Positions 19,313 through 27,662 of a stretch of 64,000 nucleotides of DNA are shown here, in pieces. The first letter of the stretch is position 1. Every line of letters begins with the position of its first letter. Source of the stretch: JAXGMV01 sp040772085 (GTDB taxonomy: Bacteria > Chloroflexota > Anaerolineae > Anaerolineales > Anaerolineaceae); the NCBI GenBank assembly GCA_040772085.1, contig JAXGYU010000001.1, positions 372,001 through 436,000 on the forward strand, read 5' to 3'. The notes below the pieces were generated by a model that was given only the letters and a program-made list of their open reading frames with translations, had not been told where the DNA came from and did no database searches. Made by a program: the position numbers and the translations under genes.

Positions 19313-19340
19313 TTGAATAATGCCTAAGACATGTTATACC
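19313..19340 (+). promoter_or_regulatory. Candidate promoter of second solute-binding gene
   Basis: TTGAAT (19313-19318), a 16-bp spacer and TATACC (19335-19340) with an upstream TG dinucleotide (extended -10). The gene starts 74 bp further on, leaving an untranslated leader. Together with the terminator upstream, this suggests that the second paralog is transcribed separately from the first. Confidence 0.4.
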
Positions 19341-19413
19341 CATTTCAAGGTACAATTGGACATTTGTGATTGGTCATTGCACCAAGCCGAGTAAATTCAC
19401 CAAAAGGAGAAAA

Positions 19414-21132
19414 ATGATGAGCAAGAAAGTATTGTGGACGCTAGTCTCCACGCTGGTTATCGCCAGCATCGCGATCGCGGGTTGTGCCCCGGCTGCGACT
19501 CCCGCGCCAGTAGCAACTGAAGCCCCAGCGGCGACAGAAGCCCCGGCTGCGACCGAAGCGCCAGCGGCAACAGAAGCCCCGGCTGCGACCGAAGCGCCAG
19601 CGGCGACTGAGGCTCCAGCAGCGACAGAAGCTCCCGCCCCGACAACCGGCGGCAGGATTGTCACCATTGACAATACCGGCTTCTACACGCTGAACATCTT
19701 CCGCACTCCGTGGTTCACCACCACCCAGAGCGCGATGTATGATCCGCTGGTTGCGCCCACCCTGGCACTTGATGATTATGTCTGCGTGCTCTGTAAAGAT
19801 TACGAAATCGCGAAAGACAATCTCTCGGTCACTTTCCACTTGCGCGATGATGTCATCTTCCATGATGGGACCAAATTTGACGCCGAAGCCCTGAAGTGGA
19901 ACTATGACTTCTACATGGACCTGAACAACGCCGCTACCATCAACTCGACCTGGCCCGATATCTTCGAGTCATTTGAGGTTGTTGATCCTTACACCCTCAA
20001 GATGAATATGAAGACCCCCCACGCGGCCCTTTTCGCTGACCTGTACCTGACCTACATCGTCTCCCCGACTGCTTACAAGACGCTTGGTGACGAGAAGTTC
20101 GGTTCACAGCCAGTGGGTACCGGTAAATTCATGCCGGTTGAAATCATCGAAAACCAGCATGTGCTCTACAAAGCCAATCCCGATTACATCTGGGGCCCCA
20201 CCTGGACGAAGGGTGAACCGCCCAAGGTCGATGAATTCGAAATCGTCTTCAACACCGACCAGGCAGTCTCCTATGCCGCCCTCGAAGCTGGTGAAGCGCA
20301 CTACATCGGTCTGGCAGCCCAGTTCATGGAAAAAGCTGAAGCCAATCCTGATATCTCCATCAACAAAGGTGTTGACTGGGGTATCCAATATCTTGGCTGG
20401 AACCATACCAAGCCAATCTTCCAGGACCTGAAATTCCGCCAGGCTGTCTCGCACGCCATCGATCGCGATGAAGCCATTCTGGCCGGCTTTGAAGGTGAAG
20501 CCTTCTCGATTGCCTCCTTCAATCCTCCTTCAACGCTCCTGTTCCAGGACGCGCAGAACGAGTATGCCAAAGCGGCATTCACGTATGATCCCGAGCTCGC
20601 GAACCAACTGCTGGACGAAGCTGGCATCAAAGACAGTAACGGCGACGGCGTCAGAGAATTCGAAGGTAAAGAGATTGACCTCGAACTCGCCATCAGCACC
20701 AGCCAGGACGTCAAACGTGTTGCCGAGACCATTCAGGCTCAGCTTGCCGAAGTTGGCATCGCAGTACACCTGGCACCCATGGAATCCGCCATGCAGTCTG
20801 AAATGCTGGACAACTGCGCCCAGGACTTCTTCATCCGCGCCTATGGCCTGAACGACCCGACCATCATGCACTCCCTGGTCCGCATCACCCGCAACCGTAA
20901 CTGTCTGAAGGACGAGAAAGCCAATGAACTGGCAGTCAAGATGGATTCCCTCATGGATCCCGCCGAACGCCAGCTGGCAGTGGACGAACTCAACAAATAC
21001 ATGGTTGATATCGTTGCCTATGTTCCGATTTGGGCTGGTTACAACAATGTTGCCTACCGCAATGAGCTCAAGGGCGTTCTATGGGATAAGGCCGGTAACG
21101 GGTATATCGACGACGCCTACCTGGAAAAGTAA
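19414..21132 (+). CDS. ABC transporter solute-binding lipoprotein, family 5 (paralog 2)
   Basis: Close paralog of the preceding binding protein, 572 residues from the ATG at 19414 (AAAAGGAG lies upstream). The lipobox IAIAGC gives lipidated C24; a longer EAPAAT linker follows at about residues 34-74. The binding domain aligns without large gaps to paralog 1: VTFHLRDDVIFHDGTKFDAE, FRQAVSHAIDRDEAILAGFEGEAFS-like segments and IDDAYLEK at the end. It probably arose by tandem duplication. Third-codon bases are more C-rich than in paralog 1 (many ttc and atc codons), which suggests strong expression. Ligand unknown; no permease nearby. Confidence 0.9.
   Translation: MMSKKVLWTLVSTLVIASIAIAGCAPAATPAPVATEAPAATEAPAATEAPAATEAPAATEAPAATEAPAATEAPAPTTGGRIVTIDNTGFYTLNIFRTPWFTTTQSAMYDPLVAPTLALDDYVCVLCKDYEIAKDNLSVTFHLRDDVIFHDGTKFDAEALKWNYDFYMDLNNAATINSTWPDIFESFEVVDPYTLKMNMKTPHAALFADLYLTYIVSPTAYKTLGDEKFGSQPVGTGKFMPVEIIENQHVLYKANPDYIWGPTWTKGEPPKVDEFEIVFNTDQAVSYAALEAGEAHYIGLAAQFMEKAEANPDISINKGVDWGIQYLGWNHTKPIFQDLKFRQAVSHAIDRDEAILAGFEGEAFSIASFNPPSTLLFQDAQNEYAKAAFTYDPELANQLLDEAGIKDSNGDGVREFEGKEIDLELAISTSQDVKRVAETIQAQLAEVGIAVHLAPMESAMQSEMLDNCAQDFFIRAYGLNDPTIMHSLVRITRNRNCLKDEKANELAVKMDSLMDPAERQLAVDELNKYMVDIVAYVPIWAGYNNVAYRNELKGVLWDKAGNGYIDDAYLEK
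19513..19635 (+). repeat. In-frame tandem repeat coding EAPAAT
   Basis: About seven copies of the 18-bp Ala-Thr-Glu-Ala-Pro-Ala unit, forming the linker of the second solute-binding lipoprotein. Copy number differs from paralog 1, consistent with slippage expansion. Confidence 0.9.
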
Positions 21133-21156
21133 TACCAGGCACTCTTAAGAATTAAA

Positions 21157-21192
21157 AAGATCAGGCTGACCGCAAGGTCAGTCTGGCTTTTT
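21157..21192 (+). terminator. Rho-independent terminator after paralog 2
   Basis: Stem CAGGCTGACC (21162-21171) with GGTCAGTCTG (21176-21185), one G-U pair, a GCAA tetraloop, an upstream run of A and a CTTTTT tail. Its stem core shares AGGCTGACC/GGTCAG with the terminator of paralog 1, as if duplicated with the gene. Confidence 0.85.
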
Positions 21193-21244
21193 AAGTGGGA
21201 TGAATGCAAACCAGATGGATGAACCGATTAGTCAGACGCGCCAC

Positions 21245-21276
21245 CCCCATCCCTGATTGACCGGTCAGGGATGGGG
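21245..21276. other. 12-bp inverted repeat between binding protein and ftsZ
   Basis: CCCCATCCCTGA (21245-21256) is perfectly complementary to TCAGGGATGGGG (21265-21276), with an eight-base loop. It lies 38 bp beyond the ftsZ stop codon. No T-run follows on either strand, so it may protect the 3' end of the dcw transcript or work as a weak terminator. Confidence 0.5.
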
Positions 21277-21313
21277 CAACAATCAACGCACTCCTGAAGG
21301 AGTGATTTGCAAA

Positions 21314-22477
21314 TTAGTGGCGACGATTCCGCAGGAATGCGGGAATATCCAGATCGTCGGTGTTCATGGTATGCGGCTGAAAATCAACCGCGACGGGTTC
21401 AAGCTTCTCAACCGGTTCGTTAACTATTGGCTGGACGACCGGGGTATGGTGGGTGACCAGGACGTGGTCTGTTGTTGCCTCGGGTTTCAGGAAAGGGCGT
21501 GCGGTCATACCCTCCTGGCCGGAATGATCGAAACCGGTAGCAATGACCGTGATGCGAACTTCCTCGCCCATGGTCGGGTCGATGACAGCACCGAAAATCA
21601 GGTTGACATCGGGGTGCGCGGTTTCCTTGATGATGGCAGCAGCCTGGTTGACTTCGTACAGCGTCAGGTTCGGGCCGCCGGTGACATTGAACAGGATGCC
21701 GCGGGCGCCATTGATGGTGACGTCCAGCAACTGGCTGGAGATCGCCATATCAGCCGCGACACGTGCGCGGTCTTCACCGGTCGCGCGGCCAACGGCCATG
21801 AGCGCGGCGCCACCTTCGGACATGATCGCGCGGACATCGGCAAAATCCAGATTGATCAGACCAGGGATGGTGATCAATTCGGATATACCCTGGATGCCCT
21901 GGCGCAGCACATCATCAGCCATGGAGAAGGCGTCCTGCAGGTTGGCTTTCTTATCCACAATTTGCAGCAGGCGGTCGTTAGGGATGACGATCAGGGTATC
22001 AGCCTGTTCTTTCAGCTTGGCGATACCGCGTTCGGCACTCTGCTGGCGTTTTGAGCCTTCGAACGTGAAGGGGCGGGTGACGACGCCGATGGTCAGGGCG
22101 CCGATCTCATGCGCGATTTGCGCGACGATGGGCGCGGCACCAGTACCCGTACCACCACCCAGACCAGCCGTCACGAAGACCATATCGCTGCCCTTCAACA
22201 CTTCGTACAACTCTTCGGCGGACTCTTCGGCTGATTTCTCACCGATCTCAGGGTTGCCGCCCGCACCCAGACCGCGCGTGACCTTATCGCCGATGCGAAC
22301 GCGCTTCTGAGCCTTGGACTGCAGCAAAGCCTGTCCATCCGTATTGACGGTGATAAATTCGATGCCCTGCAGTCCTTCTTCAATCATGCGATTGACTGCG
22401 TTGCATCCGCCGCCGCCGACGCCAATGACCTTGATCCTGGCAAACGATTCAGAAAGTGATTGATTGTTGTATTCCAT
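21314..22477 (-). CDS. ftsZ: Cell division GTPase FtsZ
   Basis: Tubulin homolog that polymerises into the division ring. The ATG at 22477 (387 residues) has GAGGAG six bases upstream. The tubulin signature GGGTGTGA lies at about residues 107-114, with GGGGCNAVNRM near residue 20 and the T7-loop segment INLDFADVRAIM near 205. The C-terminal tail ends in DDLDIPAFLRNRR, the conserved peptide that binds FtsA and other partners. The linker between core and tail is about 50 residues. It is the last gene of the dcw run, 52 bp after ftsA. Confidence 0.98.
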   Translation of the reverse strand: MEYNNQSLSESFARIKVIGVGGGGCNAVNRMIEEGLQGIEFITVNTDGQALLQSKAQKRVRIGDKVTRGLGAGGNPEIGEKSAEESAEELYEVLKGSDMVFVTAGLGGGTGTGAAPIVAQIAHEIGALTIGVVTRPFTFEGSKRQQSAERGIAKLKEQADTLIVIPNDRLLQIVDKKANLQDAFSMADDVLRQGIQGISELITIPGLINLDFADVRAIMSEGGAALMAVGRATGEDRARVAADMAISSQLLDVTINGARGILFNVTGGPNLTLYEVNQAAAIIKETAHPDVNLIFGAVIDPTMGEEVRITVIATGFDHSGQEGMTARPFLKPEATTDHVLVTHHTPVVQPIVNEPVEKLEPVAVDFQPHTMNTDDLDIPAFLRNRRH

Positions 22478-22529
22478 GGTAGTCTCCTCGAAAATTATCC
22501 TCAAATTATTGCGTCCAGGAGGGTTGCCG

Positions 22530-23762
22530 CTAGGGCATGAGCCTCTTGATGAATGATGTGAACGAATCCCAGCTCAATCCCTTGGAGAATTGACGAAATT
22601 CCCGCCGGTTGGTCGTGAGTGATTCGTCCATCAACAACGCCCAGTACAACAGGCCGACACTGGTGGAATACGCTGGTGAGTTCAGCTGGTCAACTAAACC
22701 AACCAGGTTTTCGGGTTTACCAATCCGCACCGGCAAGCCAAGCACTTTGCTGGCAAGGGTCCGGATCTCGGGCAGGTTGCTCACTCCACCAGTCAGCACC
22801 ATGCCCGCGGGCAGCAGTCCGTCATAACCGCTGCGTTTTATTTCCTGCAACACAAAATCAAAAATTTCTTCCGCTCTGGCCTCAATGATCAGTGCCAGTT
22901 CTTCCCGTTTAACTTTGACAGGGTGGTCCTCACCGAAAGCCCTGACATTGAACACGTCCTCAGGATCGATGCCTTCCTTGCGGGCGGCACCGAATTGTTT
23001 CTTGACTTCTTCAGCCTGAGAAATCGAGAGGCGCAGCCCGTGGGCGACATCGTTGGTGATGTGATTGCCGCCGATTGCCAGCACCATGGTGTGCCAGACA
23101 TCGCCGTCGATATAGATTGCCAGGTCCGTGGTGCCGCCGCCGATGTCGCAAACGATCACGCCCATCTGGCGCTCGGTCTCGGAGAGGATCACCTCAGCCG
23201 ATGCCAGCGGGTTGAGAACGAATTGCGAAACCTGTACGCCGGCAGCCTGAACGCACTGGCGCAGATTTTCGACTGTCGCTGCGGCTGCGGTGATGATATG
23301 TGCTTCGACTTCCAGCCGGTAGCCGTGCATGCCGATCGGCTGGCGGATGCCTTCCTGACCGTCGATGACGAAGCCGCGCTGCATGACATGGATGATCTCG
23401 CGGTTGTGAGGGATGGCGATTGCCTGGGCGGCTTCGAGCGCGCGATGCACATCACCGCGGTCGATCACCCGCCCTGAGATACCCACCACGCCGCGGCTGT
23501 TCACCGATGACACGTGTGAGCCAGCCAGGCTGACGAGCGCGGAGGTGATCTCCAGCCCCGAGGTGCGCTGCGCCTTCTCCACTGAGCGCGTGATCGCCTG
23601 TGACGCTGACGCGATGTCGACGATTGTGCCCTTGCGGATGCCCTGCGAAGGTTCGATGCCAACACCCAGGATCCTGATGTTGTGCTCCCCTTCAACGCGC
23701 GCAACCAGAGTGCATACTTTGGTGGTGCCTATGTCGATCCCGACGATAATAGGTTCATCCAT
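22530..23762 (-). CDS. ftsA: Cell division protein FtsA
   Basis: Actin-like ATPase that anchors FtsZ to the membrane, 410 residues. The N-terminal phosphate-1 loop is VGIDIGTTKVCTLVA, phosphate-2 is CDIGGGTTDLAIY near residue 208 and the adenosine motif is GMVLTGGVSNLPEI near 340. The C-terminus SFTSFIKRLMP is a short amphipathic helix of the membrane-targeting type. A GGAGC ribosome site precedes the ATG. It starts two bases after the ftsQ stop. Confidence 0.97.
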   Translation of the reverse strand: MDEPIIVGIDIGTTKVCTLVARVEGEHNIRILGVGIEPSQGIRKGTIVDIASASQAITRSVEKAQRTSGLEITSALVSLAGSHVSSVNSRGVVGISGRVIDRGDVHRALEAAQAIAIPHNREIIHVMQRGFVIDGQEGIRQPIGMHGYRLEVEAHIITAAAATVENLRQCVQAAGVQVSQFVLNPLASAEVILSETERQMGVIVCDIGGGTTDLAIYIDGDVWHTMVLAIGGNHITNDVAHGLRLSISQAEEVKKQFGAARKEGIDPEDVFNVRAFGEDHPVKVKREELALIIEARAEEIFDFVLQEIKRSGYDGLLPAGMVLTGGVSNLPEIRTLASKVLGLPVRIGKPENLVGLVDQLNSPAYSTSVGLLYWALLMDESLTTNRREFRQFSKGLSWDSFTSFIKRLMP

Positions 23763-23764
23763 GG

Positions 23765-24817
23765 CTATTGCTCCAGTCGATAGTAAGGTGCGTGAACATA
23801 TTCAACGCTGATCATGCTTGGTTTGTAGTGGGCTTGCTGCACGTAGGCAACTACGCTGCGATAAACGATCAGCTTCTGATCGAGGTTTGATAAATCGGTT
23901 CCGACATAGACGTTCCAGCCGTTCGGGTCATTCCAGCCGACGCCGTTCTTGCTGTTGTAAACCAGGGTCGTGCCGGCCGGCATCATGGCGGAGAGCTTGC
24001 GGATGGCGTTGTTGACGACCGGGTCGATGACCATGTGGTAATTGATCTCGTCCTCACTGTTTTCCTCAATGTGGCCGAGGATGCCCGGGTTGAAAATCTC
24101 CGCCTCGGGGCCGCTGAGGAAGAATTCTTCGGGGATGAGGGGCGGCGCGTCGGCTGCCTCGATCCTGATCAGGCTTGGGTCATCACCGCGGGTGGCGAAG
24201 ATCTTGCCGTCAATATCCGTCCAGAAGGACATCTCGTTATAACTCCAGACCATCGCTGGGATGCGCTCGTCCAGGGTAACCATAATTTTGTTTGGCAGTT
24301 CTACAGCCGCGGAGACACTCTTGATTTCCGGGAAGGCATGGCGCAATTTCGCTTCAATGTCGATCGGATCAACCATGAAGATGTTCTGCTCATCCAGCCG
24401 CAGCGTCGCGCTGATATCTTCGGTGCTGATGCGCTTGTTGCCGGTGACGACGATGTCGGACACCTCAAATTTGCTGGAGTACGCGGCGATCGACATCAGC
24501 GCGATGGAAAGTACCAAGGTGATCATGGACAGGATGCGCCAGCCGGGACGGGGGACATGCACCGCGGGAACCTGCAACTCCACCTCGTGACCGGAGAATG
24601 GGATATCCATGCTGCGGCGCTGTCTGGCGGGGCTGTTGAAGTAGCGGGCTTTGCTCTTTTTGGCAGCCTTGCTTTCCATGTACTGAGCGACAGATCTGGC
24701 TTTTTCTTCGGCTGGGATGCTCTGGGTCTTTTCGACGTGGGCAGAGCTGACCAGCGATTTGCGCTTGCGTACCAGGGTCGCTTTGGATTGCATTTTGGTT
24801 TCCTGATCAAGTGTCAT
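23765..24817 (-). CDS. ftsQ: Cell division protein FtsQ/DivIB
   Basis: Bitopic division protein of 350 residues. A basic cytoplasmic region (about residues 1-95) is followed by one membrane helix (ILSMITLVLSIALMSIAAY) and the POTRA domain (FEVSDIVVTGNKRISTEDIS, with the usual V-x-G-N pattern). A FtsQ C-terminal domain follows. I chose the ATG at 24817, 17 bp after the murB stop and with AGAGG upstream; the frame also opens at 24856 inside murB. It bridges early (FtsZ/A) and late (FtsI/W) division proteins. Confidence 0.93.
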   Translation of the reverse strand: MTLDQETKMQSKATLVRKRKSLVSSAHVEKTQSIPAEEKARSVAQYMESKAAKKSKARYFNSPARQRRSMDIPFSGHEVELQVPAVHVPRPGWRILSMITLVLSIALMSIAAYSSKFEVSDIVVTGNKRISTEDISATLRLDEQNIFMVDPIDIEAKLRHAFPEIKSVSAAVELPNKIMVTLDERIPAMVWSYNEMSFWTDIDGKIFATRGDDPSLIRIEAADAPPLIPEEFFLSGPEAEIFNPGILGHIEENSEDEINYHMVIDPVVNNAIRKLSAMMPAGTTLVYNSKNGVGWNDPNGWNVYVGTDLSNLDQKLIVYRSVVAYVQQAHYKPSMISVEYVHAPYYRLEQ

Positions 24818-24833
24818 GGCTGCCTCTGCCTCG

Positions 24834-25763
24834 CTAAAATGCGGGGAACTCTCCAATCAATTCAATTTCCAGCTCAAGCGTGACACCGGATTTTTCCTGA
24901 ACTGTGTCACGGACCAGTTTGATCAGTCTGAAGATCTCATCAGCAGTTGCTTCTCCGTCATTGATGAGGAAATTCGCGTGATGGTCGCTCATGCGCGCGC
25001 CGCCAAGCTTGTAGCCCTTCAACCCCGCGGCTTCGATCAGCCTGCCGGCATAGTCACCGGTCGGGTTCTTGAAGGTTGACCCCATGGTCGCGCCGGTCGG
25101 CTGGGTTTTCTTGCGCCGCAGCGTCAGTTCTTTTACCTTTTCCATCGCTGTCTTGGAGTCACTAAGCTCGATGGCAAAGGTGCCGCTGAGGATGATGACG
25201 GACGTGTCCTTGTTGCGCTTCAGATTGCTGGAGCGGTATTCGTATTCGAACTTTTCCCTGGGCCAGGTTTGTTCGCCAGCCGCCAGGTCGTACACGCGCG
25301 CCTCGATCAGACTGTTCTCGGTCACGCCGCCGAAAGCGCCGGCGTTGCCATAGATGGCGCCGCCGACCGTGCCGGGGACAGTCGCTGCCCATTCGAGCCC
25401 GCTGAAGCCGCGCAGCGCGGCCTGCCGCCCGGTGGCGGTGAAATTCGCGCCGGATTCAGCAGTCACGAACGATTTATCACCTTCAGTCCAGATGCGGACG
25501 TTGTGGGCGCGGTTGAGGATGATCACACCGCTATAACCTTTGTCGCTGAAGACGATGTTCGCGCCACTGCCGATGATTTTCCATGGCAGGGAGGCAGCCT
25601 GGATGACCTTGACAGCCTCAACAAGCTGACCCAGATCGTGTACCGCGACCAGCATGCCTCTGCCGCCAACGTGGGCAGTGGTGTAGTCTGCCAGGTGGGC
25701 ATTTTCCTGCAAGCGGCTGCCGAAGGCTTCACGCAGCATGTCCATCGTCCGTTCATCTGCCAT
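24834..25763 (-). CDS. murB: UDP-N-acetylenolpyruvoylglucosamine reductase
   Basis: FAD enzyme that reduces UDP-GlcNAc-enolpyruvate with NADPH to UDP-MurNAc. It has 309 residues from the ATG at 25763, which has GGAGG six bases upstream. The FAD domain carries GSGANIVFSDKGY; the catalytic serine lies in MGSTFKNPTGDYAGRLIE near residue 220, followed by GGARMSDHHANFLIN. The compact form corresponds to type IIb (Gram-positive-like) enzymes. The start overlaps the murC stop by 11 bases. Confidence 0.96.
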   Translation of the reverse strand: MADERTMDMLREAFGSRLQENAHLADYTTAHVGGRGMLVAVHDLGQLVEAVKVIQAASLPWKIIGSGANIVFSDKGYSGVIILNRAHNVRIWTEGDKSFVTAESGANFTATGRQAALRGFSGLEWAATVPGTVGGAIYGNAGAFGGVTENSLIEARVYDLAAGEQTWPREKFEYEYRSSNLKRNKDTSVIILSGTFAIELSDSKTAMEKVKELTLRRKKTQPTGATMGSTFKNPTGDYAGRLIEAAGLKGYKLGGARMSDHHANFLINDGEATADEIFRLIKLVRDTVQEKSGVTLELEIELIGEFPAF

Positions 25764-27123
25764 GAGAAACCTCCTTGCCGGCTGCTTTCGCAAGCAGCAT
25801 CTGGTTAACCTGAATGGCCGTGCCGGCAGAGAGCACCAGCAGCAGGTCCTCAGGCTGAAGTTCGGCAGCGAGCGTATCCGCGATATCGGTCAGCTCCGCG
25901 ATGTAACGCACTTTCTCGCCAGCCAGCGCGGCTTTGAGCTGCTGCAGGGTCTGACCGTCATCCGTTTCACGGGCGGAATAGATATCGGAAATGATGAGTT
26001 GATCAGCCGCGTCGAACGATTGCGCGTAGTCACTTAATAGGGTGCTCGTCCGCGAGTATGTGTGCGGCTGCCAGACGACCCAGATACGGCGTTCGGGATA
26101 AGCTGAACGTGCCGCCTGGATGGTCGCTTTGATCTCGCTCGGGTGGTGGGCGTAATCATCGACCAGCAGGGCACCCTTGTATTGACCGGCAATTTCAAAG
26201 CGTCTTGCCGTGCCATTGAACTCAGCCAGCGCAGAGATGGCGTCCTTGAGGTTGACTCCCAGGGTGTGGCAAGCGGCAAGCGCGGCGGTGGCATTGAACA
26301 CATTGTGCATGCCCGGCACTGCCAGCTTCACAGGCAGGAATTCGCCTTCGTATTGCACGACGAAGTCATAACCGCCTTCAGATCCGGGCAGGGCGTCAAA
26401 GTAGCGGAAATCGCTGTTTTTTGACTCCCCGAACGTGACCACCTGGCGGTTGCTCTGGAAGGCTAGCATGGCTGAGGCTTCGGAATCCATCGAGGTGATC
26501 AGCGTGCCGTCGACCGAAATTTGAGAAATGAATTTCTCAAAAGCCAGCAGATAGGACTGCATGGTGGGGTAGCAATCCGGATGGTCATGTTCAATCGTCG
26601 TGACAATTGCCACATCCGCATGAATGCCCAAGAACATACCGTCGTACTCGTCAGCTTCGATGACGAATTGACTACCCTCGCCGGCGTTGGCGTTCGTACC
26701 AAGGTTGCGTGAGACGCTGCCGATGATGTAGGATGGGTCATAACCAAGTTTTGCCAGAACCCAGGTGATCATGGCGGTCGTCGTGGTCTTGCCGTGCGTG
26801 CCGGCGACAGCCACGACGGTTTTTCCGCCCAGCAATTTCGGCAGGAATTCGGAGCGTTTGTAAACCGGAATATCAGCCAGGCGGGCAGCGATCAGCTCGG
26901 GGTTGCTGGTCGGCACCGCGGATGAGCGGATAATCAGATCTGCGCCAGAAATATTCTCAGCTTTGTGACCGATCATGATTCGCGCGCCTGCTTTTTCCAG
27001 GCTGCGTAACGCCGCGGAGTCAGTCATGTCGGAGCCGCTGACAGAATAGCCGGTTTCCAACAGCACTTTGGCTATTGCCGACAATCCTGTACCGCCTAGT
27101 CCGACCAGATGCACGTGTGTCAT
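25753..27123 (-). CDS. murC: UDP-N-acetylmuramate-L-alanine ligase
   Basis: ATP-dependent ligase adding L-Ala to UDP-MurNAc, 456 residues. The first nucleotide-binding motif is HLVGLGGTGLSAIAKVL at the N-terminus, the ATP P-loop is AGTHGKTTTTAMI near residue 107 and DDYAHHPSEIKAT near 318 is the MurC-type C-terminal motif. I chose the ATG at 27123, which overlaps the stop of the CvpA-like gene as TAATG; a longer frame begins at 27195 inside that gene and lacks support. Confidence 0.97.
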   Translation of the reverse strand: MTHVHLVGLGGTGLSAIAKVLLETGYSVSGSDMTDSAALRSLEKAGARIMIGHKAENISGADLIIRSSAVPTSNPELIAARLADIPVYKRSEFLPKLLGGKTVVAVAGTHGKTTTTAMITWVLAKLGYDPSYIIGSVSRNLGTNANAGEGSQFVIEADEYDGMFLGIHADVAIVTTIEHDHPDCYPTMQSYLLAFEKFISQISVDGTLITSMDSEASAMLAFQSNRQVVTFGESKNSDFRYFDALPGSEGGYDFVVQYEGEFLPVKLAVPGMHNVFNATAALAACHTLGVNLKDAISALAEFNGTARRFEIAGQYKGALLVDDYAHHPSEIKATIQAARSAYPERRIWVVWQPHTYSRTSTLLSDYAQSFDAADQLIISDIYSARETDDGQTLQQLKAALAGEKVRYIAELTDIADTLAAELQPEDLLLVLSAGTAIQVNQMLLAKAAGKEVSHGR

Positions 27124-27662
27124 TAGATGAACACCACCACGAGGAAGATGAACGCGACGACGACCGCGAAGTAGATGAATGGTGATACCAGCCATTGTGG
27201 CGGCAGCCAGTGAATGATCTGATATGCCGCGTCACCAGCGGCGGTGCCGGCGACTGGCGCTGAGATGGCTTCAAACGGGTAACCCAGCTCGTGCAGGTAA
27301 TACCAGGCGCTGCCGAAAATCAGGTAGGCATTGATGGCGCCGAAGACGAAACCGAGCAGAATATCCTGAAAACGGTCACGACCAAAGCGGTTGGTCTCGA
27401 TCAGTTTGGGCAGCTTCGGCGTCTGATAGCCGGCGAAGGTCAGCGCGCCGATGACTGCCAGGCGGAAGAAGAACAGGCTGGTGGTGTTGCCGGCTGCGGC
27501 AATCTCGCGCACGAAAGGCAGATAGCGCTCGAGGACGATGATGACGAAGAGCGCCAGCACCGCTGAGAAGGTCACCAGCAATTCCTTGGCCCAGCCGCGC
27601 ATCGAACCGATCATCGCGAACAGGGCGACCAGGATATAGAAAAGGACACTCAAACTGATCAT
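27123..27662 (-). CDS. CvpA-like four-helix membrane protein within dcw cluster
   Basis: A 179-residue membrane protein. It starts with a short helix and RGWAKELL, the (R/K)G-x-x-K/R-E motif after the first helix that typifies the CvpA family. Three more hydrophobic helices follow; the last ends at the extreme C-terminus (VVVAFIFLVVVFI). It is translationally coupled on both sides: ATGA with murG upstream and TAATG with murC downstream. This placement suggests a role in envelope assembly. CvpA proteins are linked to colicin V production and envelope integrity elsewhere. The family call is moderate, and other small membrane families are possible. Confidence 0.6.
   Translation of the reverse strand: MISLSVLFYILVALFAMIGSMRGWAKELLVTFSAVLALFVIIVLERYLPFVREIAAAGNTTSLFFFRLAVIGALTFAGYQTPKLPKLIETNRFGRDRFQDILLGFVFGAINAYLIFGSAWYYLHELGYPFEAISAPVAGTAAGDAAYQIIHWLPPQWLVSPFIYFAVVVAFIFLVVVFI

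Noticed and set aside
19374..19673. Minus-strand protein with VAAGAS repeats
   Set aside because: It is the antisense reading of the EAPAAT linker repeats in the binding lipoprotein; the same artefact occurs near 17.4-17.7 kb.
21245..21276. Strong terminator for ftsZ
   Set aside because: The stem is perfect but no T-run follows on the minus strand, so I list it only as an inverted repeat.
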